Assembly: GCA_964492545.1 (NCBI GenBank)
Contig: CAZBKO010000059.1
Span: 1-13,323, forward strand
Length of the DNA: 13,323 nucleotides
Reading direction: 5' to 3'
Origin: RGIG1934 sp964492545
Lineage (GTDB): Bacteria > Bacillota > Clostridia > Lachnospirales > Lachnospiraceae
The first letter of the stretch is position 1, and every line of letters starts with the position of its first letter. Of the stretch, positions 6,870 through 13,323 are shown one piece after another. The translations under genes were made by a program, and so were the position numbers. The notes below the pieces were generated by a model. The model searched no databases. It was not told the origin of the DNA and saw only the letters and a program-made list of their open reading frames with translations.

Positions 6870-8164
6870 ACTAACTTACGATTATCAATTACTCTCTTTG
6901 CCTTACCCATACTTCTCTCTAAGGTTTTAGGCTCTACAAGCTTAATCTTAGCTGAAATTCCAAGTGCCTGGTGAATAACTCCACCAATTTTCTTAGTAAG
7001 TTCTTCCAACTGACGAATTTCATCTGTGAAGAATCTCTCTTCAACCTCAACCTGAATCTCAAGAGTATCAAGGTTATTGACTCTGTCTACAATCATAAGA
7101 TAATGTGGACTTGTCTCACCCATTTCAAGAAGAGCTGCCTCTACCTGAGATGGGAATACATTTACACCTCTGATTACAAGCATATCATCTGAACGACCTT
7201 TGAATCTGCTGATTCTGGCAAGTGTTCTTCCACATTCACATGGTGAATAATCAATACTTGTAAGATCCTTCGTTCTATATCTGATAAGTGGAAGACCTTC
7301 CTTAGTAAGTGTTGTAAATACAAGCTCTCCAACTTCTCCCGGTGCTGCAGGTGCAAGTGTATCAGGTGTGATAATTTCAGGAAGAAAATGATCCTCATAT
7401 ACGTGAAGTCCTTTATGGAATCTACAATCTGCTGCTACACCAGGTCCCATTACTTCACTTAATCCATAAATGTCATGAGCATTTACACCCAATTTTTCTT
7501 CAATCTGAAGTCTCATCTGCTCTGTCCATGGCTCTGCACCACACACTGCTGCCTTTAACTTAATCTGGTCTCTAACACCCATCTCCTCAATTGTCTCTGC
7601 AATATAAAGAAGATATGAAGGTGTACATGCAATTGCTGTAACACCAAAATCAACCATCATAGTAATAAGCTTCTTAGTATTACCTGTTGACATTGGAACT
7701 ACTGTAGCACCAAGATTCTCAGCACCATAATGTGCTCCAAGACCACCTGTAAATAATCCGTATCCATATGCAACCTGAACAATATCACTGCTTCCAACAC
7801 CAGCCATACTGAGTACTCTGGATACACATTCTGCCCATGTATCAATATCTCTTCTTGTGTATCCAACAACAGTAGCTTTTCCTGTTGTACCACTTGAAGC
7901 ATGTACTCTGACTATATCTGACTGAGGAACTGCAAATAGTCCAAAAGGATAGTTATCTCTTAAATCATTCTTCGTTGTGTAAGGAAGCTTAGTTATATCC
8001 TCGATACCACGGATATCTCCAGGCTCAAGTCCAACTGACTGCATTCTTTTTCTGTAAAACTCCACATTGTGATAAACCCTGTTAACTGTTTTAACCAGTC
8101 TTGCACTCTGAATCGATGCAAGCTCATCACGGCTAATACATTCTTTAGTTTCATTCCATATCAT
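6866..8164 (-). CDS. paaK: Phenylacetate-CoA ligase (aryl-CoA ligase)
   Basis: This enzyme interconverts an arylacetic acid (phenylacetate, indoleacetate or similar), ATP and CoA with arylacetyl-CoA, AMP and pyrophosphate. At 432 residues from Met at 8164 it has the usual PaaK length. It shows the P-loop ASSGTTGK (89-96), YGLSEVMGPG (233-242), RYRTKD with Asp300, GRSDDML (323-329), RGVNVFP (332-338) and the C-terminal Lys421 in SMGKAK. The frame is open eight codons further upstream, but GGAGG lies seven bases before the chosen ATG. The chosen start overlaps iorB by 14 bases, indicating coupled translation. The location directly after iorAB suggests it handles the arylacetyl-CoA they make, either releasing the acid or activating it. 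A short Cys pair (309 and 311) is noted but no function is implied. Confidence 0.93.
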   Translation of the reverse strand: MIWNETKECISRDELASIQSARLVKTVNRVYHNVEFYRKRMQSVGLEPGDIRGIEDITKLPYTTKNDLRDNYPFGLFAVPQSDIVRVHASSGTTGKATVVGYTRRDIDTWAECVSRVLSMAGVGSSDIVQVAYGYGLFTGGLGAHYGAENLGATVVPMSTGNTKKLITMMVDFGVTAIACTPSYLLYIAETIEEMGVRDQIKLKAAVCGAEPWTEQMRLQIEEKLGVNAHDIYGLSEVMGPGVAADCRFHKGLHVYEDHFLPEIITPDTLAPAAPGEVGELVFTTLTKEGLPLIRYRTKDLTSIDYSPCECGRTLARISRFKGRSDDMLVIRGVNVFPSQVEAALLEMGETSPHYLMIVDRVNNLDTLEIQVEVEERFFTDEIRQLEELTKKIGGVIHQALGISAKIKLVEPKTLERSMGKAKRVIDNRKLV

Positions 8165-8735
8165 TTGCGATCCTCCATCCAAGCTCAAATGCCTTCTTAT
8201 TTATTTCAATAGTCTTAGGAGGAACTGTATTCTCAATTACCTTGAGCCACTGCTCTTTTGAGAAATCCATATGCTCTGCAGCAAGTCCAAGCACGATAAT
8301 ATTAAATACCTTTGGATTGCCAAGCTTCTTAGCCTCTGTCATAGCATCTACTTTGAGAACCTTATTGCTCTTCTCAAGATCCTCAATAATATTTTCAGGA
8401 TACTGTGCCATACCTGTAACTACTGTTATTGGGTCAATTCTCTGATCATTTACTACAAGCACACCATCTTTCTTAAGATAATGAATGTATCTTAATGCCT
8501 CGAGTCTTTCAAATGATATAAGTACGTCTGCCTGACCTGGCTCAACAATTGGTTCTGCAACCTTTTCACCATATCTTACAAATGTTACAACGCTTCCTCC
8601 ACGCTGTGCCATTCCATGTACCTCTGATAACTTAACGTCGTAACCGCCTTCAATTGCAATACCACCTAATATTCTACTTGTAAGGAGTGTACCCTGTCCA
8701 CCAACACCTACAATCATGATGTTCTTTGTTTCCAT
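8151..8735 (-). CDS. iorB: Indolepyruvate:ferredoxin oxidoreductase, beta subunit
   Basis: This is the gamma-domain type subunit of the 2-oxoacid:ferredoxin oxidoreductase superfamily and pairs with IorA to form arylacetyl-CoA from aryl-pyruvates. At 194 residues it has the standard IorB length. It begins with the glycine-rich VGVGGQGTLL (9-18), continues with the family segment SEVHGMAQRGGSV (37-49), and has ADVLISFERLEALR (69-82). There are no iron-sulfur motifs, as expected. GAGGAGG lies ten bases upstream of ATG, and the start overlaps the iorA stop by one base (TAATG), so the two subunits are made at matched levels. The end overlaps paaK. Confidence 0.95.
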   Translation of the reverse strand: METKNIMIVGVGGQGTLLTSRILGGIAIEGGYDVKLSEVHGMAQRGGSVVTFVRYGEKVAEPIVEPGQADVLISFERLEALRYIHYLKKDGVLVVNDQRIDPITVVTGMAQYPENIIEDLEKSNKVLKVDAMTEAKKLGNPKVFNIIVLGLAAEHMDFSKEQWLKVIENTVPPKTIEINKKAFELGWRIANDME

Positions 8736-10474
8736 TATGCTTCTACCTCCTCAATTGCATCGAACTTACATAATCCCTTACAGAGACCACATCCGTTACA
8801 CATTGTTTCATCTATTGAAATTGTTCCATCTTCATTCTTAGTAAGTGCCGGACATCCTGGTCTTAAGCATGCTCCACACTTCTTACATTTCTCTGAAAGA
8901 GGCTTGCACTTTGTCTTAAATACATTTCCCTTAAGAAGAACACATGGTGACTTGGTGATGATAACTGATACCTCGTCTCTCTGAGTTTCTCTCTTAATTA
9001 CCTTTTCAAGCTCAGCAAGGTCAAATGCATTTACTTCATATACATTATCAATTCCAATTGCTTTACACAGATTGTAAATGTCAATTGCATATGTAGGTTC
9101 ACCCTGTAATGTCTTACCTGTTGCAGCATGGTCCTGATGTCCTGTCATACCTGTTGTAGAATTATCAAGAATCATAACTGTTCCAGTTGCCTTGTTATAT
9201 ACCATATTGATAAGTGAATTAATACCTGTATGTAAAAATGTTGAATCACCAATTACTGCAACCCAGTTCTTAATGTAATCGCTGCCCTTAGCTTTTTCCA
9301 TACCATGAAGTGTACTAATACTTGCACCCATACATACTGTTGTATCAACAACGCTAAGTGGTGCCACTGCTCCAAGTGTATAACATCCAATATCACCGGC
9401 TGCGTGAATCTTGAGCTTATTAAGTACTGAATATACACTTCTGTGTGGACATCCCGGGCAAAGAATAGGAGGACGTGCTGGAACCTGTACTGGCGCCATA
9501 GTCTGTGTATCTTCCTTAAGAACTGCCTTCTTAAGCAATGCTGCACTGTATTCACCCTGAACTGTAAATATTTCTTTACCTATGCACTTAATTCCCCATG
9601 ACTTAACCTGCTCTTCAATAACCGGCTCAAGTTCTTCAAATATGTATAATGTGTCTACCTTTGAAGCAAATTCTTCTATGAGCTTCTTAGGAAGTGGATG
9701 TACGATACCAAGCTTGAGTACTGATGCATTTGGCATTGCTTCCTTAACATACTGATACTCTATACCACTTGTGATAAAACCAATCTTAGTGTCATTGTAT
9801 TCAACCTTGTTGATAGGGAAGTCACATCCATCTTCAATGATAGCGTTCATTCTCTTCTCAACCTCAATATGGCGAAGTATAGCATTACCAGGCATCATAA
9901 CGTTCTTACGAACATTTCTCTCATATGGCTTATCTTCTATTTCAACTCTGTCATTGAGTTCAACGATTCCCTGTGAATGAGCAAGTCTTGTTGTAGTTCT
10001 TACAATTACAGGTGTATCATACTTCTCACTTAACTCGTAAGCAAACTTAACAAATTCCTTGGCATCACTGCTGTCTGATGGTTCAAGTACAGGTACCTGT
10101 GCTGCTCTTGCCACACATCTTGTATCCTGCTCGTTCTGTGAACTATACATACCCGGATCATCTGCTGCAATCAAAACAAGTCCACCATTTACACCAATAT
10201 AAGCAACTGTGTATAAAGGATCTGCCGCAACATTCACACCTACATGCTTCATTGACACAAGTGATCTGACACCACTCATTGATGCACCAATTGCAACCTC
10301 TGTTGCTACCTTTTCATTTGGTGACCACTCAGCATATATTTCTGGGTATTTAACAACATTTTCACTAATTTCTGTACTTGGGGTACCAGGATAAGCTGAT
10401 GAAACCTTAACACCGGCTTCATATGCACCTCTGGCAATCGCTTCGTTTCCAAGCATAATCTTTTTCTCTGACAT
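8735..10474 (-). CDS. iorA: Indolepyruvate:ferredoxin oxidoreductase, alpha subunit
   Basis: This catalytic subunit carries thiamine diphosphate and two 4Fe-4S clusters. It decarboxylates indolepyruvate, phenylpyruvate or hydroxyphenylpyruvate with CoA and ferredoxin, giving arylacetyl-CoA and reduced ferredoxin. From Met at 10474 it has 579 residues. The N-terminal pyrimidine-binding domain has AYPGTPSTE (27-35) and the TPP-activating Glu54 in SPNEKVATEVAIGAS. CPGCPHR (339-345) opens the second TPP domain, whose Mg-TPP motif runs from GD at 409-410 to Asn438. The C-terminus is a ferredoxin domain with CxxCxxCxxxxC (530-541) and CxxCxxCxxxC (559-569). An upstream ATG at 10486 is in frame, but the GGAGG ribosome binding site overlaps that codon and fits the start used here. 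All cluster and TPP residues are intact, which implies a strict anaerobe. Confidence 0.95.
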   Translation of the reverse strand: MSEKKIMLGNEAIARGAYEAGVKVSSAYPGTPSTEISENVVKYPEIYAEWSPNEKVATEVAIGASMSGVRSLVSMKHVGVNVAADPLYTVAYIGVNGGLVLIAADDPGMYSSQNEQDTRCVARAAQVPVLEPSDSSDAKEFVKFAYELSEKYDTPVIVRTTTRLAHSQGIVELNDRVEIEDKPYERNVRKNVMMPGNAILRHIEVEKRMNAIIEDGCDFPINKVEYNDTKIGFITSGIEYQYVKEAMPNASVLKLGIVHPLPKKLIEEFASKVDTLYIFEELEPVIEEQVKSWGIKCIGKEIFTVQGEYSAALLKKAVLKEDTQTMAPVQVPARPPILCPGCPHRSVYSVLNKLKIHAAGDIGCYTLGAVAPLSVVDTTVCMGASISTLHGMEKAKGSDYIKNWVAVIGDSTFLHTGINSLINMVYNKATGTVMILDNSTTGMTGHQDHAATGKTLQGEPTYAIDIYNLCKAIGIDNVYEVNAFDLAELEKVIKRETQRDEVSVIITKSPCVLLKGNVFKTKCKPLSEKCKKCGACLRPGCPALTKNEDGTISIDETMCNGCGLCKGLCKFDAIEEVEA

Positions 10475-10491
10475 CGTAACCTCCATTATTC

Positions 10492-10506
10492 ATCGCATCT
10501 TGCGAT
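10492..10506 (-). other. Small hairpin before the iorA ribosome binding site
   Basis: ATCGCA and TGCGAT form a 6-bp stem with a three-base loop in the roughly 60-base gap between the phosphoribosyltransferase-like gene and iorA, ending 13 bases before GGAGG on the minus strand. No T-run follows it, so it should not terminate transcription. A minor role in mRNA processing or translation is possible. Confidence 0.3.
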
Positions 10507-10535
10507 ATTTTGTTTCTATGATTTGAATTAGATCA

Positions 10536-11183
10536 TCATAATTTGGAATATCCATAGCTGTTAACTATGGCATCTAACTTTATGCCCTTCTTGCAGAATG
10601 GGCAGTCGCTTGTGGAATATGTTTCATAATTAGGTAAATCTTTTGATCTAAATACTGCATCAACTCCGATTCCATCCACCGATGATACAGCACTAAATAT
10701 TGCAGATATTCCCTGGATTGCACCACCATAATATCTGATGCATTCAAGAGTTCTGTTGATTGTCTTTCCTGTAGTAGCCGAAGCTAATAGCAGAATAACA
10801 TTCTTACCATTGATGGCATTCTGGATATTATCACGGAATATCATCTGTCCATTGGTGTTAAACTCAGGTGAAATAACATAGATTGTCTTATGTGCATTTC
10901 TTGACATAAATCCTGCATTAGTTAATTCTTCTGCAAGATATGCTCCAATTACCTCACATCCATCCATGCATACAATTGTATCAACAACCGTGTTGTTAAC
11001 GTATTGCAAAACCATAGATTTCGCTACTTCGTGTGCTTCATTAGCTCTTGTCTTCATTGTAGTAAGGTCTATGAAATAATTAATATGTGAATGGTTAGTG
11101 GCAAAGTGGCCTGGAATAACCTTCAAATTGATATTATTATTCATAGGTGCAGGAAATTTAACTTCTCTTGATTCCATATACAT
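10536..11183 (-). CDS. Phosphoribosyltransferase-fold protein with a CPFC tail
   Basis: This 215-residue protein resembles type I phosphoribosyltransferases of the orotate phosphoribosyltransferase kind. The early segment FATNHSHINYFIDLTTMK (27-44) and VDTIVCMDGCEVIGAYLAEEL (67-87) fit the core fold. The PRPP loop at 128-141 reads NVILLLASATTGKT. The usual acidic pair before the TTG is replaced by Ala-Ser, so PRPP binding or catalysis may be altered. The last third has CPFC (194-197) near a KKG, resembling half of a zinc ribbon, and ends with SYGYSKL. It is first in the long operon, just after the promoter, and about 60 bases before iorA. Possible roles are a salvage enzyme or, since PRTase-fold proteins such as PyrR and PurR are regulators, a regulator of the operon. 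Met at 11177 is an alternative start, and AAGGG serves either. Confidence 0.78.
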   Translation of the reverse strand: MYMESREVKFPAPMNNNINLKVIPGHFATNHSHINYFIDLTTMKTRANEAHEVAKSMVLQYVNNTVVDTIVCMDGCEVIGAYLAEELTNAGFMSRNAHKTIYVISPEFNTNGQMIFRDNIQNAINGKNVILLLASATTGKTINRTLECIRYYGGAIQGISAIFSAVSSVDGIGVDAVFRSKDLPNYETYSTSDCPFCKKGIKLDAIVNSYGYSKL

Positions 11184-11215
11184 CCGTCCCTTCTCAATTG
11201 CATTTTCCTTGTTCT

Positions 11216-11244
11216 ATAATACAACAAAACTGGCAGATATTCAA
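11216..11244 (-). promoter_or_regulatory. Sigma-A-type promoter of the ior-paaK operon
   Basis: On the minus strand, TTGAAT (11239-11244) and TATTAT (11216-11221) are separated by 17 bases. The pair lies in the 97-base gap between the second YibE/F gene and the phosphoribosyltransferase-like gene, placing the start site about 25 bases before the latter's ATG. This is the clearest minus-strand promoter in the window. Genes from here to at least the alarmone synthetase have gaps under about 100 bases and no strong terminator, so they may be one transcript. Confidence 0.7.
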
Positions 11245-11280
11245 GGATTTTACACTTTACAATAGTGCAGTAATATATCG

Positions 11281-12075
11281 TTACTCTGACTGTTCATTTT
11301 CTTCTCTGTTATGAAAATAATTTACTATCTGCTCATTCTTAATCAAGTGTGAAAATATCCATGCTGTTAGCGGAATTATCAGTGTACATCCTATACATGA
11401 AATCATAATTACTGACAATTCCTGAAAAAATGATTTGGAATTAAGTATTTTTTCAATAGTATAATGGTAAGAGATATACACAACCGTAAGCATAATAGAC
11501 TCTCCCACTGCAACAAATACCAATGTATTTATTGTCGTTCCAAGTATACTTTTCCCTACGCTCATTCCACTGCTAAATAATTCTCCTGCAGTCAGATTAC
11601 TGTTATTAACATTAACCTCATTCATAGCAGAAGCTATCGACATACTCGTATCCATTATTGCACCAAGTTGTCCCCATATCATGCTGACTATGAGAATCTG
11701 CAGCATACTCACGTTTACTGCTGAGCTTATGTATTCATTATTTTCCTCATAGATTTCTATTTCATTAAACCCGGTAATATGTGCTCCAGAGCAAATAAAT
11801 ACAACAATAATGCTTAATCCTGTCAGCAGAATTCCTATTGCAATAATTGAAGATAAAGTTTTTACATTGTATCCATTTTGAAAAATCATTGTTGTCAAAC
11901 AAAAAAATACACAGCTAATAATCATTATTACAATCGCATGTGCACCGTGACCCATGAAAATTATACTTAATCCTGCCACGAAAATGTTCATTATCAGTAC
12001 CATAAATGACTTTGCTCCTCGCTCTCCACCTATTAGCAGCATTAATACAAACAATATTCCAAATAATATGACCAT
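11281..12075 (-). CDS. YibE/F family membrane protein, second of a tandem pair
   Basis: This 264-residue protein is very hydrophobic, with roughly six to seven membrane segments. The family (YibE/F, COG5438) has no established function. It starts directly with a hydrophobic segment (about 2-15) followed by GGERGAKS (16-23). The most telling motif is GQLGAIMDTSMSIASAMNEV (134-153), matching GSLGAIVDVAITISSSV in its upstream neighbour. A charged, Asn- and Glu-rich tail ends the protein and probably faces the cytoplasm. It lacks the N-terminal extracytoplasmic region present in its neighbour. Its ATG overlaps the neighbour's stop by one base (TAATG), with GAGGG upstream, so the two are made together and probably form one membrane complex. 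A role in export or envelope function is only a guess. Confidence 0.85.
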   Translation of the reverse strand: MVILFGILFVLMLLIGGERGAKSFMVLIMNIFVAGLSIIFMGHGAHAIVIMIISCVFFCLTTMIFQNGYNVKTLSSIIAIGILLTGLSIIVVFICSGAHITGFNEIEIYEENNEYISSAVNVSMLQILIVSMIWGQLGAIMDTSMSIASAMNEVNVNNSNLTAGELFSSGMSVGKSILGTTINTLVFVAVGESIMLTVVYISYHYTIEKILNSKSFFQELSVIMISCIGCTLIIPLTAWIFSHLIKNEQIVNYFHNREENEQSE

Positions 12076-13181
12076 TACTTCATCCCTCTTTTCACTGTTT
12101 TATAGCACACAAGTGTAGCAATAATTCCTGTTATAGGTATTGTAATAATTATGCCAATCGACCCAATAAGGAATCTTATCATATCAAATATATACCCAAA
12201 TCTTACAACAGATTTGAGTGTATATCCGCTGTGAATTCTAAGTATTGTTATGGGCAGTGAGCTGCTAACGTATGAAAAAAACAGCACATTTATCATCGTT
12301 CCCATTATGTCATACCCAATTTCTCTCACTGACTTTATAAGTGCCTTAATATGTATACCCGGAGATTTTAAAATAATTTCCTGAACTGATGAACTTATTG
12401 TAATTGCCACATCCACAATTGCCCCCAGCGAACCAATAATTACACTTGCCATAAAAATTTTTTCCAGCTTCATTGGTGTAACAACATACTCCATAAGTTC
12501 ATATGGAATATCATTATTTCTAGCTATAGTTATTTCAAACAAAGCTATAATTACACCCAGTGAAATAAATGAAGCAGTAATAGCAACGAATGTCTCTTTA
12601 TGGACTCCCGCGGCACATAGTAAGGTTATTACCACAAACGCAGCCACTACGCCAATCCAAGCCTCATTAAAAAAAGACAAATGATAATAGTTCATTAATC
12701 CATAAAACATAAATACATTTAACACAAGGGATATAATCGTAAGAGTTCCCTGCTTTTTCGACACATATAGCAGACATACCACAAATATCATAACAAGGAT
12801 TATTATGTAGGTATCTCTCTTACTGTCTATAACAGAAACTTTAAGATTATCGTTTTCTCCAGGTGTTATCTTTACAAATAATGTGTCCGTTGTTTTGTAT
12901 TTTTCTGTCATCACTCCCGATGCTGTTGCCTTATTTGTAAATGTAACTATTTCTCCCTTATATTCTCCATTCATTATCTTTGCAGTAATCTGTTGTAAAT
13001 ACTTATTTTCTTTCTTTCCATTCATTCCAGTCATGCTGCTCTGTTCCTGATTCACAATTTCTGTTATTCTTATAACGGTCTGCTTGTAATAAAAATATGT
13101 GTTATCAAGAAGTCCTACTAAAAGAATCAATGCAGCCACAAGCACTATATATTTTTGTCTTTTATCCTGTATTTCAACCAT
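12075..13181 (-). CDS. YibE/F family membrane protein with extracytoplasmic domain
   Basis: This 368-residue protein has one N-terminal membrane anchor (about 11-30), an extracytoplasmic region of some 90 residues (31-122), then about seven membrane segments (123-140, 145-163, 172-190, 195-216, 238-262, 295-312, 335-360). The family core motif is GSLGAIVDVAITISSSV (244-260), with an acidic Asp inside the membrane segment that may be functional. The extracytoplasmic part contains GEYKGEIVTFTNKA (72-85) and a KTTDTLFVKI strand, giving a beta-rich, OB-like impression. No cleavable signal peptide is evident. The start has a modest AAAGGA upstream. It is the first gene of a two-gene operon, followed by its shorter paralogue with a one-base overlap. 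Family function is unknown. Confidence 0.87.
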   Translation of the reverse strand: MVEIQDKRQKYIVLVAALILLVGLLDNTYFYYKQTVIRITEIVNQEQSSMTGMNGKKENKYLQQITAKIMNGEYKGEIVTFTNKATASGVMTEKYKTTDTLFVKITPGENDNLKVSVIDSKRDTYIIILVMIFVVCLLYVSKKQGTLTIISLVLNVFMFYGLMNYYHLSFFNEAWIGVVAAFVVITLLCAAGVHKETFVAITASFISLGVIIALFEITIARNNDIPYELMEYVVTPMKLEKIFMASVIIGSLGAIVDVAITISSSVQEIILKSPGIHIKALIKSVREIGYDIMGTMINVLFFSYVSSSLPITILRIHSGYTLKSVVRFGYIFDMIRFLIGSIGIIITIPITGIIATLVCYKTVKRGMK

Positions 13182-13211
13182 AATTATTCCTTTTCTATAC
13201 TTTATATAGCT

Positions 13212-13240
13212 ATATTAATACAGGTTTGTGATAAATTCAA
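13212..13240 (-). promoter_or_regulatory. Probable promoter of the YibE/F pair
   Basis: On the minus strand, TTGAAT (13235-13240) is followed after 17 bases by TAATAT (13212-13217), about 30 bases before the first YibE/F gene. The -10 box matches consensus only partly. The -35 box begins just after the hairpin at 13244-13267, so a terminator for any gene beyond the window may directly abut this promoter. Confidence 0.55.
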
Positions 13241-13243
13241 GAA

Positions 13244-13267
13244 CAGGCTCCGCTTTCGCGGAGCCTG
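13244..13267 (-). terminator. Strong GC-rich hairpin with GAAA loop
   Basis: CAGGCTCCGC (13244-13253) pairs perfectly with GCGGAGCCTG (13258-13267) around a four-base loop. Read on the minus strand the loop is GAAA, a stable GNRA tetraloop, and the following bases are TTCTTGAATTT, a weak T-tract. It probably ends minus-strand transcription from a gene beyond the right edge, shielding the YibE/F pair, though it could be part of a larger repeated element with the next hairpin. Confidence 0.55.
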
Positions 13268-13284
13268 CCAGACTGTAGACAAAG

Positions 13285-13310
13285 TCCCAGGCAAAATGCC
13301 TGGGATTTTT
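13285..13310 (+). terminator. Second hairpin with T5 run on the + strand
   Basis: TCCCAGGCA (13285-13293) pairs with TGCCTGGGA (13297-13305) around an AAA loop and is followed by TTTTT (13306-13310), a textbook terminator for + strand transcription. There is no + strand gene between 13182 and here. It may therefore end antisense or small-RNA transcription, or work for a minus-strand gene outside the window, where the T-tract is weaker (CTTTGTC). Confidence 0.55.
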
Positions 13311-13323
13311 CTCGTTCGAGGCT

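Noticed and set aside
8165..8188. Upstream ATG for PaaK giving eight extra residues
   Set aside because: The GGAGG ribosome binding site lies inside this extension and fits the ATG at 8164.
10475..10486. Upstream ATG for IorA giving four extra residues
   Set aside because: It overlaps the GGAGG that serves the ATG at 10474 and has no ribosome binding site itself.
11184..11280. Riboswitch or T-box upstream of the ior operon
   Set aside because: The leader between the predicted start site and ATG is only about 25 bases, too short for either, and no T-box sequence is present.
13310..13323. tRNA T-arm, because of GTTCGAG
   Set aside because: No acceptor stem, anticodon arm or matching 5-bp stem is visible. 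The 13 bases at the edge are too few to support a tRNA.

Overview
The window looks like a chromosomal segment from an anaerobic, low-GC Firmicute, most likely a gut-type Lachnospiraceae or related Clostridia. The evidence is AT-rich DNA with strong GGAGG-type ribosome binding sites, an oxygen-sensitive ferredoxin-dependent 2-oxoacid oxidoreductase (IorAB), and the families of the other genes. I see no insertion sequence, CRISPR array, rRNA or tRNA, and no broken genes. The assignment rests on gene content, not on a database match.

Layout: one gene lies on the + strand, an acyl-CoA ligase of the adenylate-forming superfamily (173-1807), with its own sigma-A-like promoter (68-96) and a leader built from six 8-base near-repeats. 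It converges on the minus-strand block, and a 14-bp stem hairpin with T-rich flanks on both sides (1812-1855) separates the two. Everything else is on the minus strand. Read in the direction of transcription, a promoter at 13212-13240 drives two overlapping YibE/F membrane protein genes (13181 to 11281). A second good promoter (11216-11244) then starts a long co-directional run: a phosphoribosyltransferase-fold protein, iorA, iorB, a phenylacetate-CoA ligase (paaK), a double-ACT protein, an amidohydrolase-2 protein, an unrecognised helical protein, a FapA/DUF342 protein, a small (p)ppGpp synthetase, and a D-2-hydroxyacid dehydrogenase, which also seems to have a promoter of its own.

Functional reading: iorA-iorB-paaK are translationally coupled and form a recognisable module. 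IorAB oxidatively decarboxylates aryl-pyruvates (from Phe, Tyr, Trp) to arylacetyl-CoA plus reduced ferredoxin, and PaaK interconverts arylacetyl-CoA and the free aryl acid. The double-ACT protein is a plausible amino-acid-responsive partner. The D-2-hydroxyacid dehydrogenase at the far end could reduce pyruvate or, more speculatively, the same aryl-pyruvates. The FapA and small alarmone synthetase genes in between are tightly spaced but have no obvious metabolic link.

The least understood items are the phosphoribosyltransferase-like protein with a non-canonical PRPP loop and a CPFC tail, the unrecognised 172-residue protein, the tandem YibE/F pair, an intercistronic palindrome flanked by near-direct repeats (6787-6869), and two strong hairpins at the right edge (13244-13310).
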